From: Phocaeicola massiliensis B84634 = Timone 84634 = DSM 17679 = JCM 13223 | Lineage (GTDB): Bacteria; Bacteroidota; Bacteroidia; Bacteroidales; Bacteroidaceae | Length of the DNA stretch: 64,000 nucleotides | Direction: 5' to 3' | NCBI RefSeq assembly: GCF_000382445.1 | Contig: NZ_KB905472.1 | Location: 436,776 to 500,775, forward strand | In this document: piece after piece, positions 35,831 to 45,388 of the stretch | Position numbering within the stretch: position 1 is the stretch's first letter | Layout: every line of letters begins with the position of its first letter | The notes under the pieces: model-generated | The model's input: the letters and a program-made list of their open reading frames with translations, nothing else | What the model was told of the DNA's origin: nothing | Databases searched by the model: none | Translations under genes and position numbers: made by a program

Positions 35831-36925
35831 TTATTTTTCTACGCCGAATTTGTAGATGGTTATCTGTTGGTATACCTCTTCCGGTTTTAATACACAAGAA
35901 GGGAAATGACCTTTATTCGGAGTATCAGGGAAATGTTGGGCTTCAAAGCAGATAGCGCTTCTGGCAGGGAAAGTGGCACCGTGAGCGCCTTCAAAGCCAT
36001 TGTGCCAATTGGCTGTATATACTTGGACACCCGGTTCAGTGGTGTAAACCTCCATGCTGCGTCCGCTTTCAGGTTCAACACATTTAGCAGCAAAGCTAAG
36101 GGTTCCTTGTTCGCGTTTATTGAGTACATAGCAATGATCATAGCCGGCACCAAACTCTAGTTGTTCAAATTTGTCATTGATGCGGCTACCCACAGCATGA
36201 GGAGTACGAAAATCCATCGGTGTACCTTCTACTTTGGCTATCTCGCCGGTGGGGATAGATACATTATCCATTGGAGTGTAAAAGTCTGCATTAATAGTTA
36301 CGATGTTGTTTTCAACGCTTGCTGTAGGATTGGCAATACCTGAAAGACTGAAAAAACCGTGGTGAGTGAGATTGACTAATGTTGTTTTATCTGTTACTGC
36401 TGAGTAGGTTATGATGAATTCATTTTGATTACTCAGTGTATAAACTACTGTTACATCCAAATTTCCGGGAAAGCCTTCTTCGCCATCAGCCGATAAATAA
36501 TGTAGCTTCAAACTTTGCGGAGTTACTTGTTCGGCATCCCAAACACGTGCGTGGAAACCGGTTGGTCCACCGTGTAGTGAGTTTGGTCCGTTATTGATTG
36601 TCAGTGAGTATTCCTGCCCATCTAAAAGAAATTTTCCGTTTGCAATACGATTACCGTAGCGTCCTATTAACGTGCTCAAAAAAGGTTCATGACTGTTGAT
36701 TACATGGTCTATACTATCATGTCCTTGGATGACATTAGCAAATTTGCCGTTTTTATCGGGAGCCATTATAGCTAAGACAGCACCACCGTAATTAGTGACA
36801 GCTATTTCAACTCCATTTTCATTCTTTAGTATGAAAAGGTCTGTTTGTTTCCCATCTACTGTTTTTTGAAAGTCGGTCCGTTTCAGACCGCACAAATTCT
36901 CATCGGAAGTTGATGTGTTTATCAT
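35831..36925 (-). CDS. galM: Aldose 1-epimerase (galactose mutarotase)
   Basis: This 364-residue enzyme converts beta- to alpha-galactose for GalK. Motifs seen are IGRYGNRIANGKFLLDGQEYSLTINNGPNSLHGG (Arg and His of the sugar-binding site), NLTHHGFFSLSG with the catalytic-type His, YDHCYVLN, and TEPGVQVYTANW with the conserved Glu/Pro segment. No signal peptide is present; Bacteroides also have exported homologues, but this one is cytoplasmic. It is the first gene of the operon and starts only about 20 bases from the predicted transcription start. Confidence 0.94.
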   Translation of the reverse strand: MINTSTSDENLCGLKRTDFQKTVDGKQTDLFILKNENGVEIAVTNYGGAVLAIMAPDKNGKFANVIQGHDSIDHVINSHEPFLSTLIGRYGNRIANGKFLLDGQEYSLTINNGPNSLHGGPTGFHARVWDAEQVTPQSLKLHYLSADGEEGFPGNLDVTVVYTLSNQNEFIITYSAVTDKTTLVNLTHHGFFSLSGIANPTASVENNIVTINADFYTPMDNVSIPTGEIAKVEGTPMDFRTPHAVGSRINDKFEQLEFGAGYDHCYVLNKREQGTLSFAAKCVEPESGRSMEVYTTEPGVQVYTANWHNGFEGAHGATFPARSAICFEAQHFPDTPNKGHFPSCVLKPEEVYQQITIYKFGVEK

Positions 36926-36931
36926 ATTATT

Positions 36932-36981
36932 GAAAATCTTTTTATAGTAAGTACAAAACTATTGCAAATAAAAAGATTTTC
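36932..36981 (-). promoter_or_regulatory. Galactose operon promoter within a 14-bp perfect dyad
   Basis: GAAAATCTTTTTAT (36932-36945) and ATAAAAAGATTTTC (36968-36981) are exact inverted copies separated by 22 bases. The minus-strand -7 box TAGTTTTG (36954-36961) lies inside the spacer. Arm centres are 36 bp apart. A dimeric or tetrameric regulator bound at both arms would embrace the promoter, so this is a strong operator candidate. No regulator gene is adjacent. Confidence 0.7.
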
Positions 36982-37019
36982 TTCGGTATTCCCAAACTTT
37001 TTGTGGAAAAGTGAACTTG

Positions 37020-38306
37020 CTAAACGTGAAATTTTAATAAATCAGCTACGATAAAGCTGCTTCCGCCGACAAAAATAAAATCTTTTTCACTAGAATGTTG
37101 TTTTGCTGCTTCAACTGCTGCTTTAACATTGGGGTAACTCTGACCTTGCAAACCGACTTGTTGTGCTAACGCTTGCAACTCATTTTCCGGCAGGGCGCGT
37201 TTTACATCGGCACGGGTAAAATAATAAATGGCATCTTTGGGCATCATGCTAAGCACTCCGCTGATGTCTTTGTCATTCACCATGCCCATTACAATGTGCA
37301 GGCGGTCATATTTTTGATGTTTCAGTTGTTCCACAATGTAGGAAATGCCTCCTACATTGTGTCCGGTGTCGCATACCAATGCAGGGTGTTCTTCCAATTT
37401 CTGCCAACGTCCCATCAGTCCTGTCAGTTTTGAAACATGGGCAAAGCCTTCGCGCACATTTTCTTCGGTGAGGTGGTAGCCTATCTTTTTTAGTTGGCGA
37501 ATGGAAGAAAGCAGTGTGTTGGTGTTTTTAAGTTGGCAAAGTCCTCCCAATTCTCCTTTTAGTTCGGCGAAGTCTGTTGTTTGATAAATTCGTTCACCGG
37601 TTTCGTTGACAGAAGAACTTTGTAAGAGATGTTCTTCTTCGGCAAATAGGATAGGGGCGTGAACACTCTGTGCGCGTTCAATAAATACAGGTTTGGTTTC
37701 GGGAGTTGTTTCACCAATAATGATCGGTGTGTTTTCTTTGATAATACCGGCTTTTTCTCCGGCAATTTTTGCCAGCGTATTACCGAGAAACTGTATATGG
37801 TCAAAACTGATATTGGTAATGAGACAGAGATCGGGATGAATAATATTGGTGCAGTCCAAGCGTCCGCCCAGTCCCACTTCAATAATGGCTACATCCACTT
37901 GTTGAGTAGCAAAATAATGGAAAGCCATAGCGGTGGTAAGCTCAAAGAAAGAGGGGTGCAGCGGTTCGAAGAAGGTACGGTGCTTTTCAACGAAGTCAAT
38001 TACGAACTTTTGAGAAACCGGAGTTCCGTTGATGCGGATTCGTTCACGAAAATCAATTAGGTGGGGAGATGTATAGAGGCCTGTTTTATATCCTGCAGAT
38101 TGTAGAATTGCTGCTAATGTGTGTGAGCATGAACCTTTTCCATTGGTGCCGGCTATATGGATGGTATGGAATTTGCGATGAGGATGTTCGAAATATTCAT
38201 CTAAAAGATAAGTGTTTTCCAATCCTTCTTTATAGGCATCCTTTCCTATGTGTTGGAAGAGGGGGGCACTATTATATAAATAATCCAGTGTTTCTTCGTA
38301 AGTCAT
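37020..38306 (-). CDS. folC: Bifunctional folylpolyglutamate/dihydrofolate synthase
   Basis: This 428-residue Mur-ligase-family enzyme adds glutamate to dihydropteroate or folates. Motifs include HIAGTNGKGSCSHTLAAILQSAGYKTGLYTSPHLIDFRERIRING (P-loop TNGKGS and the SPHL signature), EVGLGGRLDCTNI, DHIQFLGNTLAKIAGEKAGIIK and the C-terminal VCDTGHNVGG. Length is normal. It lies 154 bases downstream of dnaJ on the same strand. That gap holds the 13-bp dyad at 38375-38425. Confidence 0.95.
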   Translation of the reverse strand: MTYEETLDYLYNSAPLFQHIGKDAYKEGLENTYLLDEYFEHPHRKFHTIHIAGTNGKGSCSHTLAAILQSAGYKTGLYTSPHLIDFRERIRINGTPVSQKFVIDFVEKHRTFFEPLHPSFFELTTAMAFHYFATQQVDVAIIEVGLGGRLDCTNIIHPDLCLITNISFDHIQFLGNTLAKIAGEKAGIIKENTPIIIGETTPETKPVFIERAQSVHAPILFAEEEHLLQSSSVNETGERIYQTTDFAELKGELGGLCQLKNTNTLLSSIRQLKKIGYHLTEENVREGFAHVSKLTGLMGRWQKLEEHPALVCDTGHNVGGISYIVEQLKHQKYDRLHIVMGMVNDKDISGVLSMMPKDAIYYFTRADVKRALPENELQALAQQVGLQGQSYPNVKAAVEAAKQHSSEKDFIFVGGSSFIVADLLKFHV

Positions 38307-38374
38307 AATCGTAAAAGTTATTGTCCGTTGTGATAGTATATGATAAAAATGGGCAGATATAAGAGGTAAAATAC

Positions 38375-38425
38375 ACTTTCATCCACTGTAAAGATGAAAA
38401 CATTTTCTCTATAGTGGATGAAAGT
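38375..38425. repeat. 13-bp perfect inverted repeat between dnaJ and folC
   Basis: ACTTTCATCCACT (38375-38387) and AGTGGATGAAAGT (38413-38425) are exact inverted copies with a 25-base spacer. G-U pairs extend the stem to about 16 in RNA. No T-run follows on the minus strand, so it is a poor intrinsic terminator. It could be a folC operator or an mRNA stability hairpin. A second 6-bp hairpin (CATAGC/GCTATG) sits at about 38438-38455. Confidence 0.7.
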
Positions 38426-38460
38426 AACTTTTTGGTCATAGCACAACGGCTATGAGATAG

Positions 38461-39636
38461 TTAATCAAAGAAGTTTTTAAACTTTTTGAATATCTTTTCC
38501 TTGATGCTCAGGTTAGGTTTGAAGTTGTCAGATTCCTGCATCTTCTCCATTATTTGCTTTTCTTCTTTATTCAGTGTTTCGGGTACGTATACACTGACAT
38601 TAACCAATAAATCGCCGGTACCTGTACTATATCCATAGCTGTTTACATTTGGCAATCCTTTACCTCGTAATCGTAGCACTTTGCCTGGTTGAGTTCCTGC
38701 TTCAATTTTTACTTTTACTTTACTGTCGATAGTCGGAATTTCTACAGTTCCACCCAATGCAGCTGTAGGAATACTCAATAGAAGGTTGTATATCAAATCA
38801 TTTTCATCACGAATCAGGTCGGGATGTGATTCTTCTTCAATGACAACAAGTAAGTCACCCGGTACTCCGTTGTGCTTTCCGGCGTTACCTTTTCCGTTTA
38901 CTGTCAGTTGCATACCTTCGGCTACTCCGGCAGGAATTTTAACTTCCACCACTTCTTCGCCATATACGATGCCTTCACCCGAACAAACCTTGCATTTGTT
39001 TTTGATGATTTTACCTTCACCGTTACATTGGGGGCATACACTTTGTGATTGCACCATACCAAAGATACTTTGTTGAGTACGTGTCACGCTACCTGTTCCA
39101 TGACATGTAGGACAAGTTTCCGTACCTCCTTCACCTTCGGCGCCTGAGCCGTGGCAGTGATCACATGCTACATATTTCTTCAGTTTGAATTTTTTTTCTA
39201 CTCCCGTAGAAATTTCTTTTAAGCTCAGTTTGACCTTAACACGTAAGTCCGAACCACGGAATTTGCGTTGAGAGGCACGTCCGCCTCCACCGAAACCACT
39301 GAATCCTCCGAAACCTCCACTACGTCCTCCGAATATATCGCCGAACATAGAGAAAATATCGTCCATAGACATACCTTGTCCGAATCCTTCAAAACCGCCA
39401 CCGGCAGCTCCACTCATACCGGCGTGCCCGAACTGGTCGTAGCGGGCACGTTTGTCGGGATTGCTTAGCACATCGTATGCTTCGGCTGCTTCTTTGAATT
39501 TCTCTTCAGCTTCTTTATCTCCCGGATTTTTATCAGGATGATATTGTATCGCTTTCTTGCGGTATGCTTTCTTTATAACATCGATAGTGGCTGTCTTGTC
39601 CACTTCCAGCACTTCGTAATAGTCTCTTTTTGCCAT
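38461..39636 (-). CDS. dnaJ: Chaperone protein DnaJ
   Basis: This 391-residue Hsp40 co-chaperone stimulates DnaK ATPase. It has the J-domain (residues 1-70 with HPD in [11 protein letters not shown]) and a Gly/Phe-rich linker ([12 protein letters not shown] to [13 protein letters not shown]). Four zinc-binding CxxCxGxG repeats follow ([32 protein letters not shown]), then the C-terminal substrate-binding domain. grpE lies 19 bases upstream on the same strand. dnaK is not in the window. Confidence 0.97.
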   Translation of the reverse strand: MAKRDYYEVLEVDKTATIDVIKKAYRKKAIQYHPDKNPGDKEAEEKFKEAAEAYDVLSNPDKRARYDQFGHAGMSGAAGGGFEGFGQGMSMDDIFSMFGDIFGGRSGGFGGFSGFGGGGRASQRKFRGSDLRVKVKLSLKEISTGVEKKFKLKKYVACDHCHGSGAEGEGGTETCPTCHGTGSVTRTQQSIFGMVQSQSVCPQCNGEGKIIKNKCKVCSGEGIVYGEEVVEVKIPAGVAEGMQLTVNGKGNAGKHNGVPGDLLVVIEEESHPDLIRDENDLIYNLLLSIPTAALGGTVEIPTIDSKVKVKIEAGTQPGKVLRLRGKGLPNVNSYGYSTGTGDLLVNVSVYVPETLNKEEKQIMEKMQESDNFKPNLSIKEKIFKKFKNFFD

Positions 39637-39655
39637 GTTGTTTTATGATACTATT

Positions 39656-40279
39656 TTATTGAGCCACTACAACTTTGGCGTGGCGGATTACTTTATCATT
39701 CAGCTTATAGCCTGTTTGAACACAGTCCAGAATTTTTCCTTTTTGTTCTTCAGATGGTGCGGGAACCAATGCAATGGCTTCATGGTAATCGGTATCAAAA
39801 TCTTTGCCGTCAGTTTCTATCTTCTGAAGTCCTTCCTGATTTAATACCTTTAAGAATTTGTTATAAATCAGTTCGATACCTTCGCGCATTGCTTTTACAT
39901 CGTCCGAGGTCTCTGAAATATTCAAAGCGCGTTCCAAATCATCTAGAATAGGCAGGATGGCAGAGATTGTTTTTTCACCACCGTTTTTAATTAACTCTGC
40001 TTTTTCCTTCATGGTACGCTTGCGGTAATTATCGAACTCGGCAGAAAGACGTAAATACTTATCATGTTGTTCTTCTATGGTCTTTTGAGCGTCAGCCAAA
40101 TCCTTATTTACCTTTTCTTCGGCAGATAGCTCTTCTGCTGCTTCCTTCTGAGTCTCTTCGTCAAGAGCAGCTTCTTCTGTCTTTTCTTGTTTTTTCAAAA
40201 CTTCCTCATCCTGAGGTTGGTTTTTCTCTGTTGGGTTCATATTCTTATTAAACTTTTTGTTTTTCTTATTCTTACTCAT
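39656..40279 (-). CDS. grpE: Nucleotide exchange factor GrpE
   Basis: This 207-residue protein has a Lys/Asn-rich start, a Glu-rich acidic stretch (residues 20-60), a long coiled coil (AEEKVNKDLADAQKTIEEQHDKYLRLSAEFDNYRKRTMKEKAELIKNGGEKTISAILPILDDLERAL) and the C-terminal beta domain (VLNQEGLQKIETDGKDFDTDYHEAIALVPAPSEEQKGKILDCVQTGYKLNDKVIRHAKVVVA). It releases ADP from DnaK. It is the first gene of grpE-dnaJ. No CIRCE element is seen upstream; only the -7 box at 40356-40363 is recognisable. Confidence 0.97.
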   Translation of the reverse strand: MSKNKKNKKFNKNMNPTEKNQPQDEEVLKKQEKTEEAALDEETQKEAAEELSAEEKVNKDLADAQKTIEEQHDKYLRLSAEFDNYRKRTMKEKAELIKNGGEKTISAILPILDDLERALNISETSDDVKAMREGIELIYNKFLKVLNQEGLQKIETDGKDFDTDYHEAIALVPAPSEEQKGKILDCVQTGYKLNDKVIRHAKVVVAQ

Positions 40280-40355
40280 AATCAGTCAGGGTTTTTAGGT
40301 TAATTTATTGCTAACAAATTTCGTGCCTAGTTGTTTCCCTGTCTCAAATATTTTG

Positions 40356-40363
40356 CAAAAGTA
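40356..40363 (-). promoter_or_regulatory. -7 box of grpE-dnaJ
   Basis: The minus strand reads TACTTTTG, matching TAnnTTTG, 77 bases before grpE. It lies back to back with the ABC-F promoter. Confidence 0.5.
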
Positions 40364-40396
40364 GGGAAAATATGTCACACTGGCATACTTTTCTGA

Positions 40397-42076
<1,680 letters not shown>

Positions 42077-42211
42077 TATGTCTCCGAGATAATTTTTTTC
42101 AAGATAGAGGTATAAAGAAGGTGTGCCGTAATGAGCGAGGATGCTGAAAAAGTGATTTTTTTTAGTATTCAATTCTTTTTTGGCACTATAAAATATTTTG
42201 TGTAAATGTGA

Positions 42212-42249
42212 AATACGGGATTCAGCTTGAGTTCCGTATTTTTTATTTT
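42212..42249 (+). terminator. Terminator downstream of the ABC-F gene
   Basis: AATACGGGA (42212-42220) pairs with TTCCGTATT (42232-42240), 8 of 9, followed by TTTTATTTT. It lies 136 bases after the stop codon, at the left edge of the accessory island. Confidence 0.65.
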
Positions 42250-42262
42250 ATAGATTTGCAAA

Positions 42263-42600
42263 ATGAAGAAAATTATGAAAGCAAAGAATCAAGCAGTGCC
42301 TGATGAGGTATTAAGCAAGGAGTTCCTTAGCCGGTTTAAGACAGAAGCCGATGTAAGCAATTTCCTGAAGCAACTACATGCTCAGGTATTGGAGAAAATG
42401 CTTGAAGGTAAAATGGATGCCCATTTAGGCTATGAAAAGAATTCTGTAGCGAGAAATATACAGGTAATTCCTGTAATGGAAGTTATGCGAAGAAAATTCA
42501 AACCGAACATGAAGAAGCTGCCATTTCCATTTCCCGTGACCGTAACGGCCAATTGAGTCGATAGCGGTCCCCAAACATGAGAGCCGTGGTCTTCTATTGA
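42263..42600 (+). pseudogene. IS256-family transposase remnant
   Basis: The first 78 codons read as the N-terminus of an IS256/Mutator-type transposase (LSKEFLSRFKTEADVSNFLKQLHAQVLEKMLEGKMDAHLGYEKN). The sequence then breaks by small indels: EAAISISRDRNGQ appears in a second frame near 42515-42555, and ESIAVPKHESRG, the next family motif, near 42556-42592 in another. The catalytic DDE domain is missing. It is an old, decayed copy, in contrast to the two fresh elements in this window. Confidence 0.85.
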
Positions 42601-42639
42601 AGAAATAAGAGTTTCACCATCAGGCGCAAGATGAATTTC

Positions 42640-42798
42640 CTATTGTTTATTTTCTGTGTCATATATCAAATCTCCTTTTGCATTTTCACATTCAAAGGAA
42701 GGATATGGACAAATTACCATATCTTTGTCGTCATTACTGCACCCATATATGACAATGGACGGACATAACACAAATAAATAATTTAAAAATGTCTTCAT
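42640..42798 (-). CDS. Small lipoprotein, possibly truncated
   Basis: ATG at 42798 opens a 52-codon frame with a lipoprotein-like N-terminus (MKTFLNYLFVLCPSIVIYGC, then SNDDKD). The mature part is only about 33 residues with three Cys (CPYPSFEC). It abuts the IS256 remnant, so the native gene may have been cut at its 3' end. No family is recognised. Confidence 0.45.
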   Translation of the reverse strand: MKTFLNYLFVLCPSIVIYGCSNDDKDMVICPYPSFECENAKGDLIYDTENKQ

Positions 42799-42872
42799 GA
42801 GAACAGTATTTAAGAAGTTAACAATAGATTCCTTATATTTCACACCATCGGATATCCATATATATGTATAGG

Positions 42873-42960
42873 CTTACGCGTACGTACGCGTGACCCGATG
42901 CGTACGTACGTGTAGCCCAACGCGAATATACGCGTGACCCGATGCGTATATACGCGTTGC
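42873..42960. repeat. Array of four 22-bp palindromic units (ACGCGT type)
   Basis: Units lie at 42873-42894, 42895-42916, 42917-42938 and 42939-42960, each exactly 22 bp. Each has a 16-bp palindromic core and a 6-bp linker of the type GACCCG or AGCCCA. Core 1 is a perfect palindrome, ACGCGTACGTACGCGT; core 4 is ATGCGTATATACGCGT; cores 2 and 3 are imperfect. Unit number and period equal those of the array before the HU-like gene, although the sequence is unrelated. No HU-like gene remains beside this copy. Confidence 0.9.
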
Positions 42961-43060
42961 CAAAAGGCCTTGAGGTTTTAAGCAAAGTTCGGCATCTTTT
43001 TGTGTAAGGGTAGATTGCATCACTCCCCCTCACCAAGTCAGTTATTCTCGTTCTCCGTTC

Positions 43061-43116
43061 ATCCTTACATTTTAATCAAAACATTCATATAATCAGACGG
43101 TTAAGAATGTAAGGAT
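43061..43116. repeat. 11-bp inverted repeat in the island
   Basis: ATCCTTACATT (43061-43071) and AATGTAAGGAT (43106-43116) are exact inverted copies with a 34-base spacer. No T-run follows, so its function is unclear. It may be a relic of a mobile element end. Confidence 0.6.
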
Positions 43117-43250
43117 ACCCTTTCATCCTCCTTTCAGCCAGGCTTATCACGTCCTTTCAAATCTGCCTTCAGTATTTGTGTCACGCCCTCAAAAGTATTA
43201 CGAATGAAAGGAGGCTGAGGGGACAATGTAGAGTCCCTATTCACTACCGG

Positions 43251-43264
43251 CCCCCCCCCCCCCC
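43251..43264. repeat. Homopolymer tract of 14 C
   Basis: Fourteen C in a row follow CTACCGG. The tract is unusual in such an AT-rich genome and prone to slippage in replication and in sequencing. It is not within a recognisable gene. The nearest start, the lipoprotein at 43346-43648 on the minus strand, points away from it. Confidence 0.85.
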
Positions 43265-43345
43265 ATCAACAGGACGTTTCAACGGATAATGAAAGGATGA
43301 CGAGAGAAACCGATTTCCGACTGTAGAGCGGAATAATAGTGATAA

Positions 43346-43648
43346 TCATTTCTTCAGATTTCCACATTTCTCTTCTATCAATAGACTATGTTTATCGATT
43401 AGGCTATTGATACTATCGTTAGGAAGTTTGAAGAATGTAGAGTCAATGCCATACAGCTGGGTAAACACACATCTGCAATACTTTTTGGCCTGTATTGTAT
43501 CGACTCCGCTTTCTGCCATGACCTTAGCGAATGACGCAACATTCTTATCTAAGAATTTCTCAAAAAGGACAGCATTACTTTCCTTCTTACTCTGACATCC
43601 ACATACAAACGAAGCCAGAACCAAGCATATCAACCATGTCTTTTTCAT
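43346..43648 (-). CDS. Small Cys-containing lipoprotein
   Basis: This 100-residue protein has a lipoprotein signal (MKKTWLICLVLASFVCGC, lipobox VCGC). The mature part is helical and charged, with a CRC pair (AKKYCRCVFTQLYGIDSTFF) and a C-terminal Cys (EEKCGNLKK). No family is recognised. It starts 3 bases after the stop of the frameshifted Cys/Gly-rich peptide gene, so the two probably form one operon with the decayed gene upstream at 43894-44195. Confidence 0.65.
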   Translation of the reverse strand: MKKTWLICLVLASFVCGCQSKKESNAVLFEKFLDKNVASFAKVMAESGVDTIQAKKYCRCVFTQLYGIDSTFFKLPNDSINSLIDKHSLLIEEKCGNLKK

Positions 43649-43651
43649 AAT

Positions 43652-43907
43652 TTATCCGATTTTATTCATATTCATGCCAAGAGAAAAGCCAGTACCACCA
43701 TCATCCCAAATACAACCAGAGCACCCACATGTACAACTCGGTGGAAGTGGGGAACCACTGCCATAATTCATATTAGGATCAGGGAAAAGGCATCCTTCTG
43801 GACCAGTTGTCTCATAAAAGCATGAAGGAGGGAAGAAGCCTGTTCCTTCAATTTTTTATTGTCTTGTCAGACAAACGAATTTTTTCTAAAGTCTTAATCT
43901 TTTTCAT
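43652..43907 (-). pseudogene. Frameshifted Cys/Gly-rich small peptide, RiPP-precursor-like
   Basis: ATG at 43907 starts MKKIKTLEKIRLSDKTIK, and the frame then meets a stop. One base fewer in the A-run (six T at 43852-43857 on the plus strand) would continue into EGTGFFPPSCFYETTGPEGC and on through a CTCGCSGC segment to a stop at 43652. The restored product is about 84 residues. The leader-like N-terminus with LSDKT and the Gly-Cys core recall Bacteroidales rSAM-modified RiPP precursors (TIGR04149-like). That assignment is by eye and weak, because no maturase gene is nearby. Confidence 0.5.
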
Positions 43908-44195
43908 ACAATCTAATATTTAATGGTTCACGATAATTTAAAAAAGTTCTTTTTGGAAGATTAAGTATAGCAGTTTCTAGTTTCTCATATAGCTCATCTC
44001 TATTTAATAACATGATATATTTTTTCAATTGCAGACAAATATTTTTCCACAAACATTCATTATCCTAACAGAAGGATATTCATTATTTAAATATGATATA
44101 TGTTCATTTTTCCTCATAATAAAATAATCTAGATACTCTATTAATTCATCTATAAAGTCACCTTAATTTAAATGAGGAGGATTTATTTTTCCCAT
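43894..44195 (-). pseudogene. Decayed ~100-residue gene upstream of the small peptide
   Basis: ATG at 44195 reads MGKINPPHLN, then a stop, then GDFIDELIEYLDYFIMRKNE in the same frame up to KIFVCN-stop. After a one-base shift the frame continues KKYIMLLNRDELYEKLETAI up to LYEKD and a stop at 43894. One nonsense mutation and one deletion would therefore explain a 100-residue ancestor. It overlaps the next gene by 14 bases. No homology is recognised. The last 39 codons (from ATG 44013) remain open and might still be translated. Confidence 0.4.
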
Positions 44196-44365
44196 ATTAG
44201 TTTAAGATGTTGCAATCTTATAAAAAAAAACAATACAAGCAAGAAAAACAGAATTTATTTGTCCAAATTATCACATTTTCATCTTACATCGGCACAATCT
44301 AGAGCATGACATGACCGCTTTTCGCTAAAACCCCAATTCCCCGGATAACCTCACCCCTACGGTTA

Positions 44366-44422
44366 ACAAAATGACAGGACTACTGAACCATTGGGAATAA
44401 CCCTTCCGCACATACGTTTTTT
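44366..44422. repeat. 57-bp direct repeat, left copy
   Basis: This copy and 45332-45388 align without gaps at 49 of 57 positions, sharing the block ATTGGGAATAACCCTT and a run of six T. The pair flanks the lipoprotein gene at 44588-45154. The differences are transitions only. The rest of 44196-44587 holds no gene; the segment just before 44588 is AT-rich and may contain its promoter. Confidence 0.75.
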
Positions 44423-44587
44423 CACACATACAATAGTGATTCCTTCTTCAGAAAATTTATCTTAATGATGAAAATCCACCTGATTAATAATGTGTATTTG
44501 GGGTGTTAAATAAGTTATTTTATTTGTTGGCTTTAATTCTGTTTGCTTAATTTATAGAGTAATATAAATCTTAAAATAGGATATACT

Positions 44588-45154
44588 ATGGAAAGGTTAT
44601 TGTTACTATTGTTTATGGGAGTTCTTTTTTTCTCCTGCTCTGATTCTTCTATAAATAAAGAGAGTAAAAATACTACTCAAAATATGGAACAAAGAAGTTT
44701 AACTTCCATGTATACGGATTTGATTAATTCATTTGAAGATGTTTCTGCCCGTGGGTTAGATGGTGTTTCTATTTTGTATCCTGATTATTTTGGAGGAGCT
44801 TATGTAAAAGATGATAAGGTGGTCATTTTTTTAACTAAAGAGTCCGATAAGGATTTCGTTAAAAAGGATTTATCTAAAAGAATTGATTTGAATTATGTTT
44901 CATTTGTGGAATGTGATTATTCTTATGCTGAATTAATGGATTTGGATAAATGGTTATTTGATTTCTTTACGAAAAATAAGAATAAGTCGTTTTTGAATAC
45001 TTTGCATGTTGATGGGTGGAATATAAATAAGAATAAAAATAAAATTATTATTAAATTAAATGATTGTAGTAGTTTTTACATTAATGGATTTAAGAATAAA
45101 GTAATAGATACTCCAATGATAGATTTTGAAAAATCTAGAGGAAGATTGAAGTAA
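44588..45154 (+). CDS. AT-rich orphan lipoprotein
   Basis: This 188-residue protein has a lipoprotein signal (MERLLLLLFMGVLFFSC, lipobox FFSC). The mature part has a regular alpha/beta look, with SLTSMYTDLINSFEDVSARGLDGVSILYPDYFGGAYVKDDKVVIFLTK and a Lys/Asn-rich C-terminus. It is not recognised as a known family; residues 50-110 loosely resemble the start of inhibitor-like or protease-propeptide domains, which is not firm. Codon use is much more AT-rich than in neighbouring core genes. With the flanking 57-bp repeats this suggests recent acquisition. Confidence 0.7.
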   Translation: MERLLLLLFMGVLFFSCSDSSINKESKNTTQNMEQRSLTSMYTDLINSFEDVSARGLDGVSILYPDYFGGAYVKDDKVVIFLTKESDKDFVKKDLSKRIDLNYVSFVECDYSYAELMDLDKWLFDFFTKNKNKSFLNTLHVDGWNINKNKNKIIIKLNDCSSFYINGFKNKVIDTPMIDFEKSRGRLK

Positions 45155-45257
45155 CATTATACTCCGGGAAGTGTTTCCGTTGATAATCATAGGGGAACTT
45201 CTGCAAGTTTAGGCTATAGGGTAAAGTCAAAACATTGACAATGCTATCATTTAGTTC

Positions 45258-45335
45258 TGCCATTCTGAGCTTTGCGAAGAATCTGCAAACATAAAGTAGA
45301 TGTAAACACTTCCTTCACTACGCTCAGGATGACAA
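45258..45335. repeat. Interspersed palindromic repeat (HPERSEG-type)
   Basis: The segment opens with CCATTCTGAGCTTTGCGAAG and ends with CTTCACTACGCTCAGGATGAC, arms of an imperfect inverted repeat. On the minus strand it translates as CHPERSEGSV, the well-known spurious reading of a widespread bacterial repeat. It runs directly into the right copy of the 57-bp repeat. Confidence 0.65.
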
Positions 45336-45388
45336 AATGACAAAACTACCGAGCTATTGGGAATAACCCTTCTGCGCATATGTTTTTT
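45332..45388. repeat. 57-bp direct repeat, right copy
   Basis: Partner of 44366-44422 (49 of 57 identical). Downstream, 45389-45604 contains no supported gene; short open frames there have no start context or family match. Confidence 0.75.

Noticed and set aside
42833..43036. Minus-strand ORF of 67 codons through the second palindrome array
   Set aside because: The open frame results from ACGCGT-type repeats lacking stop codons; there is no start context or motif.
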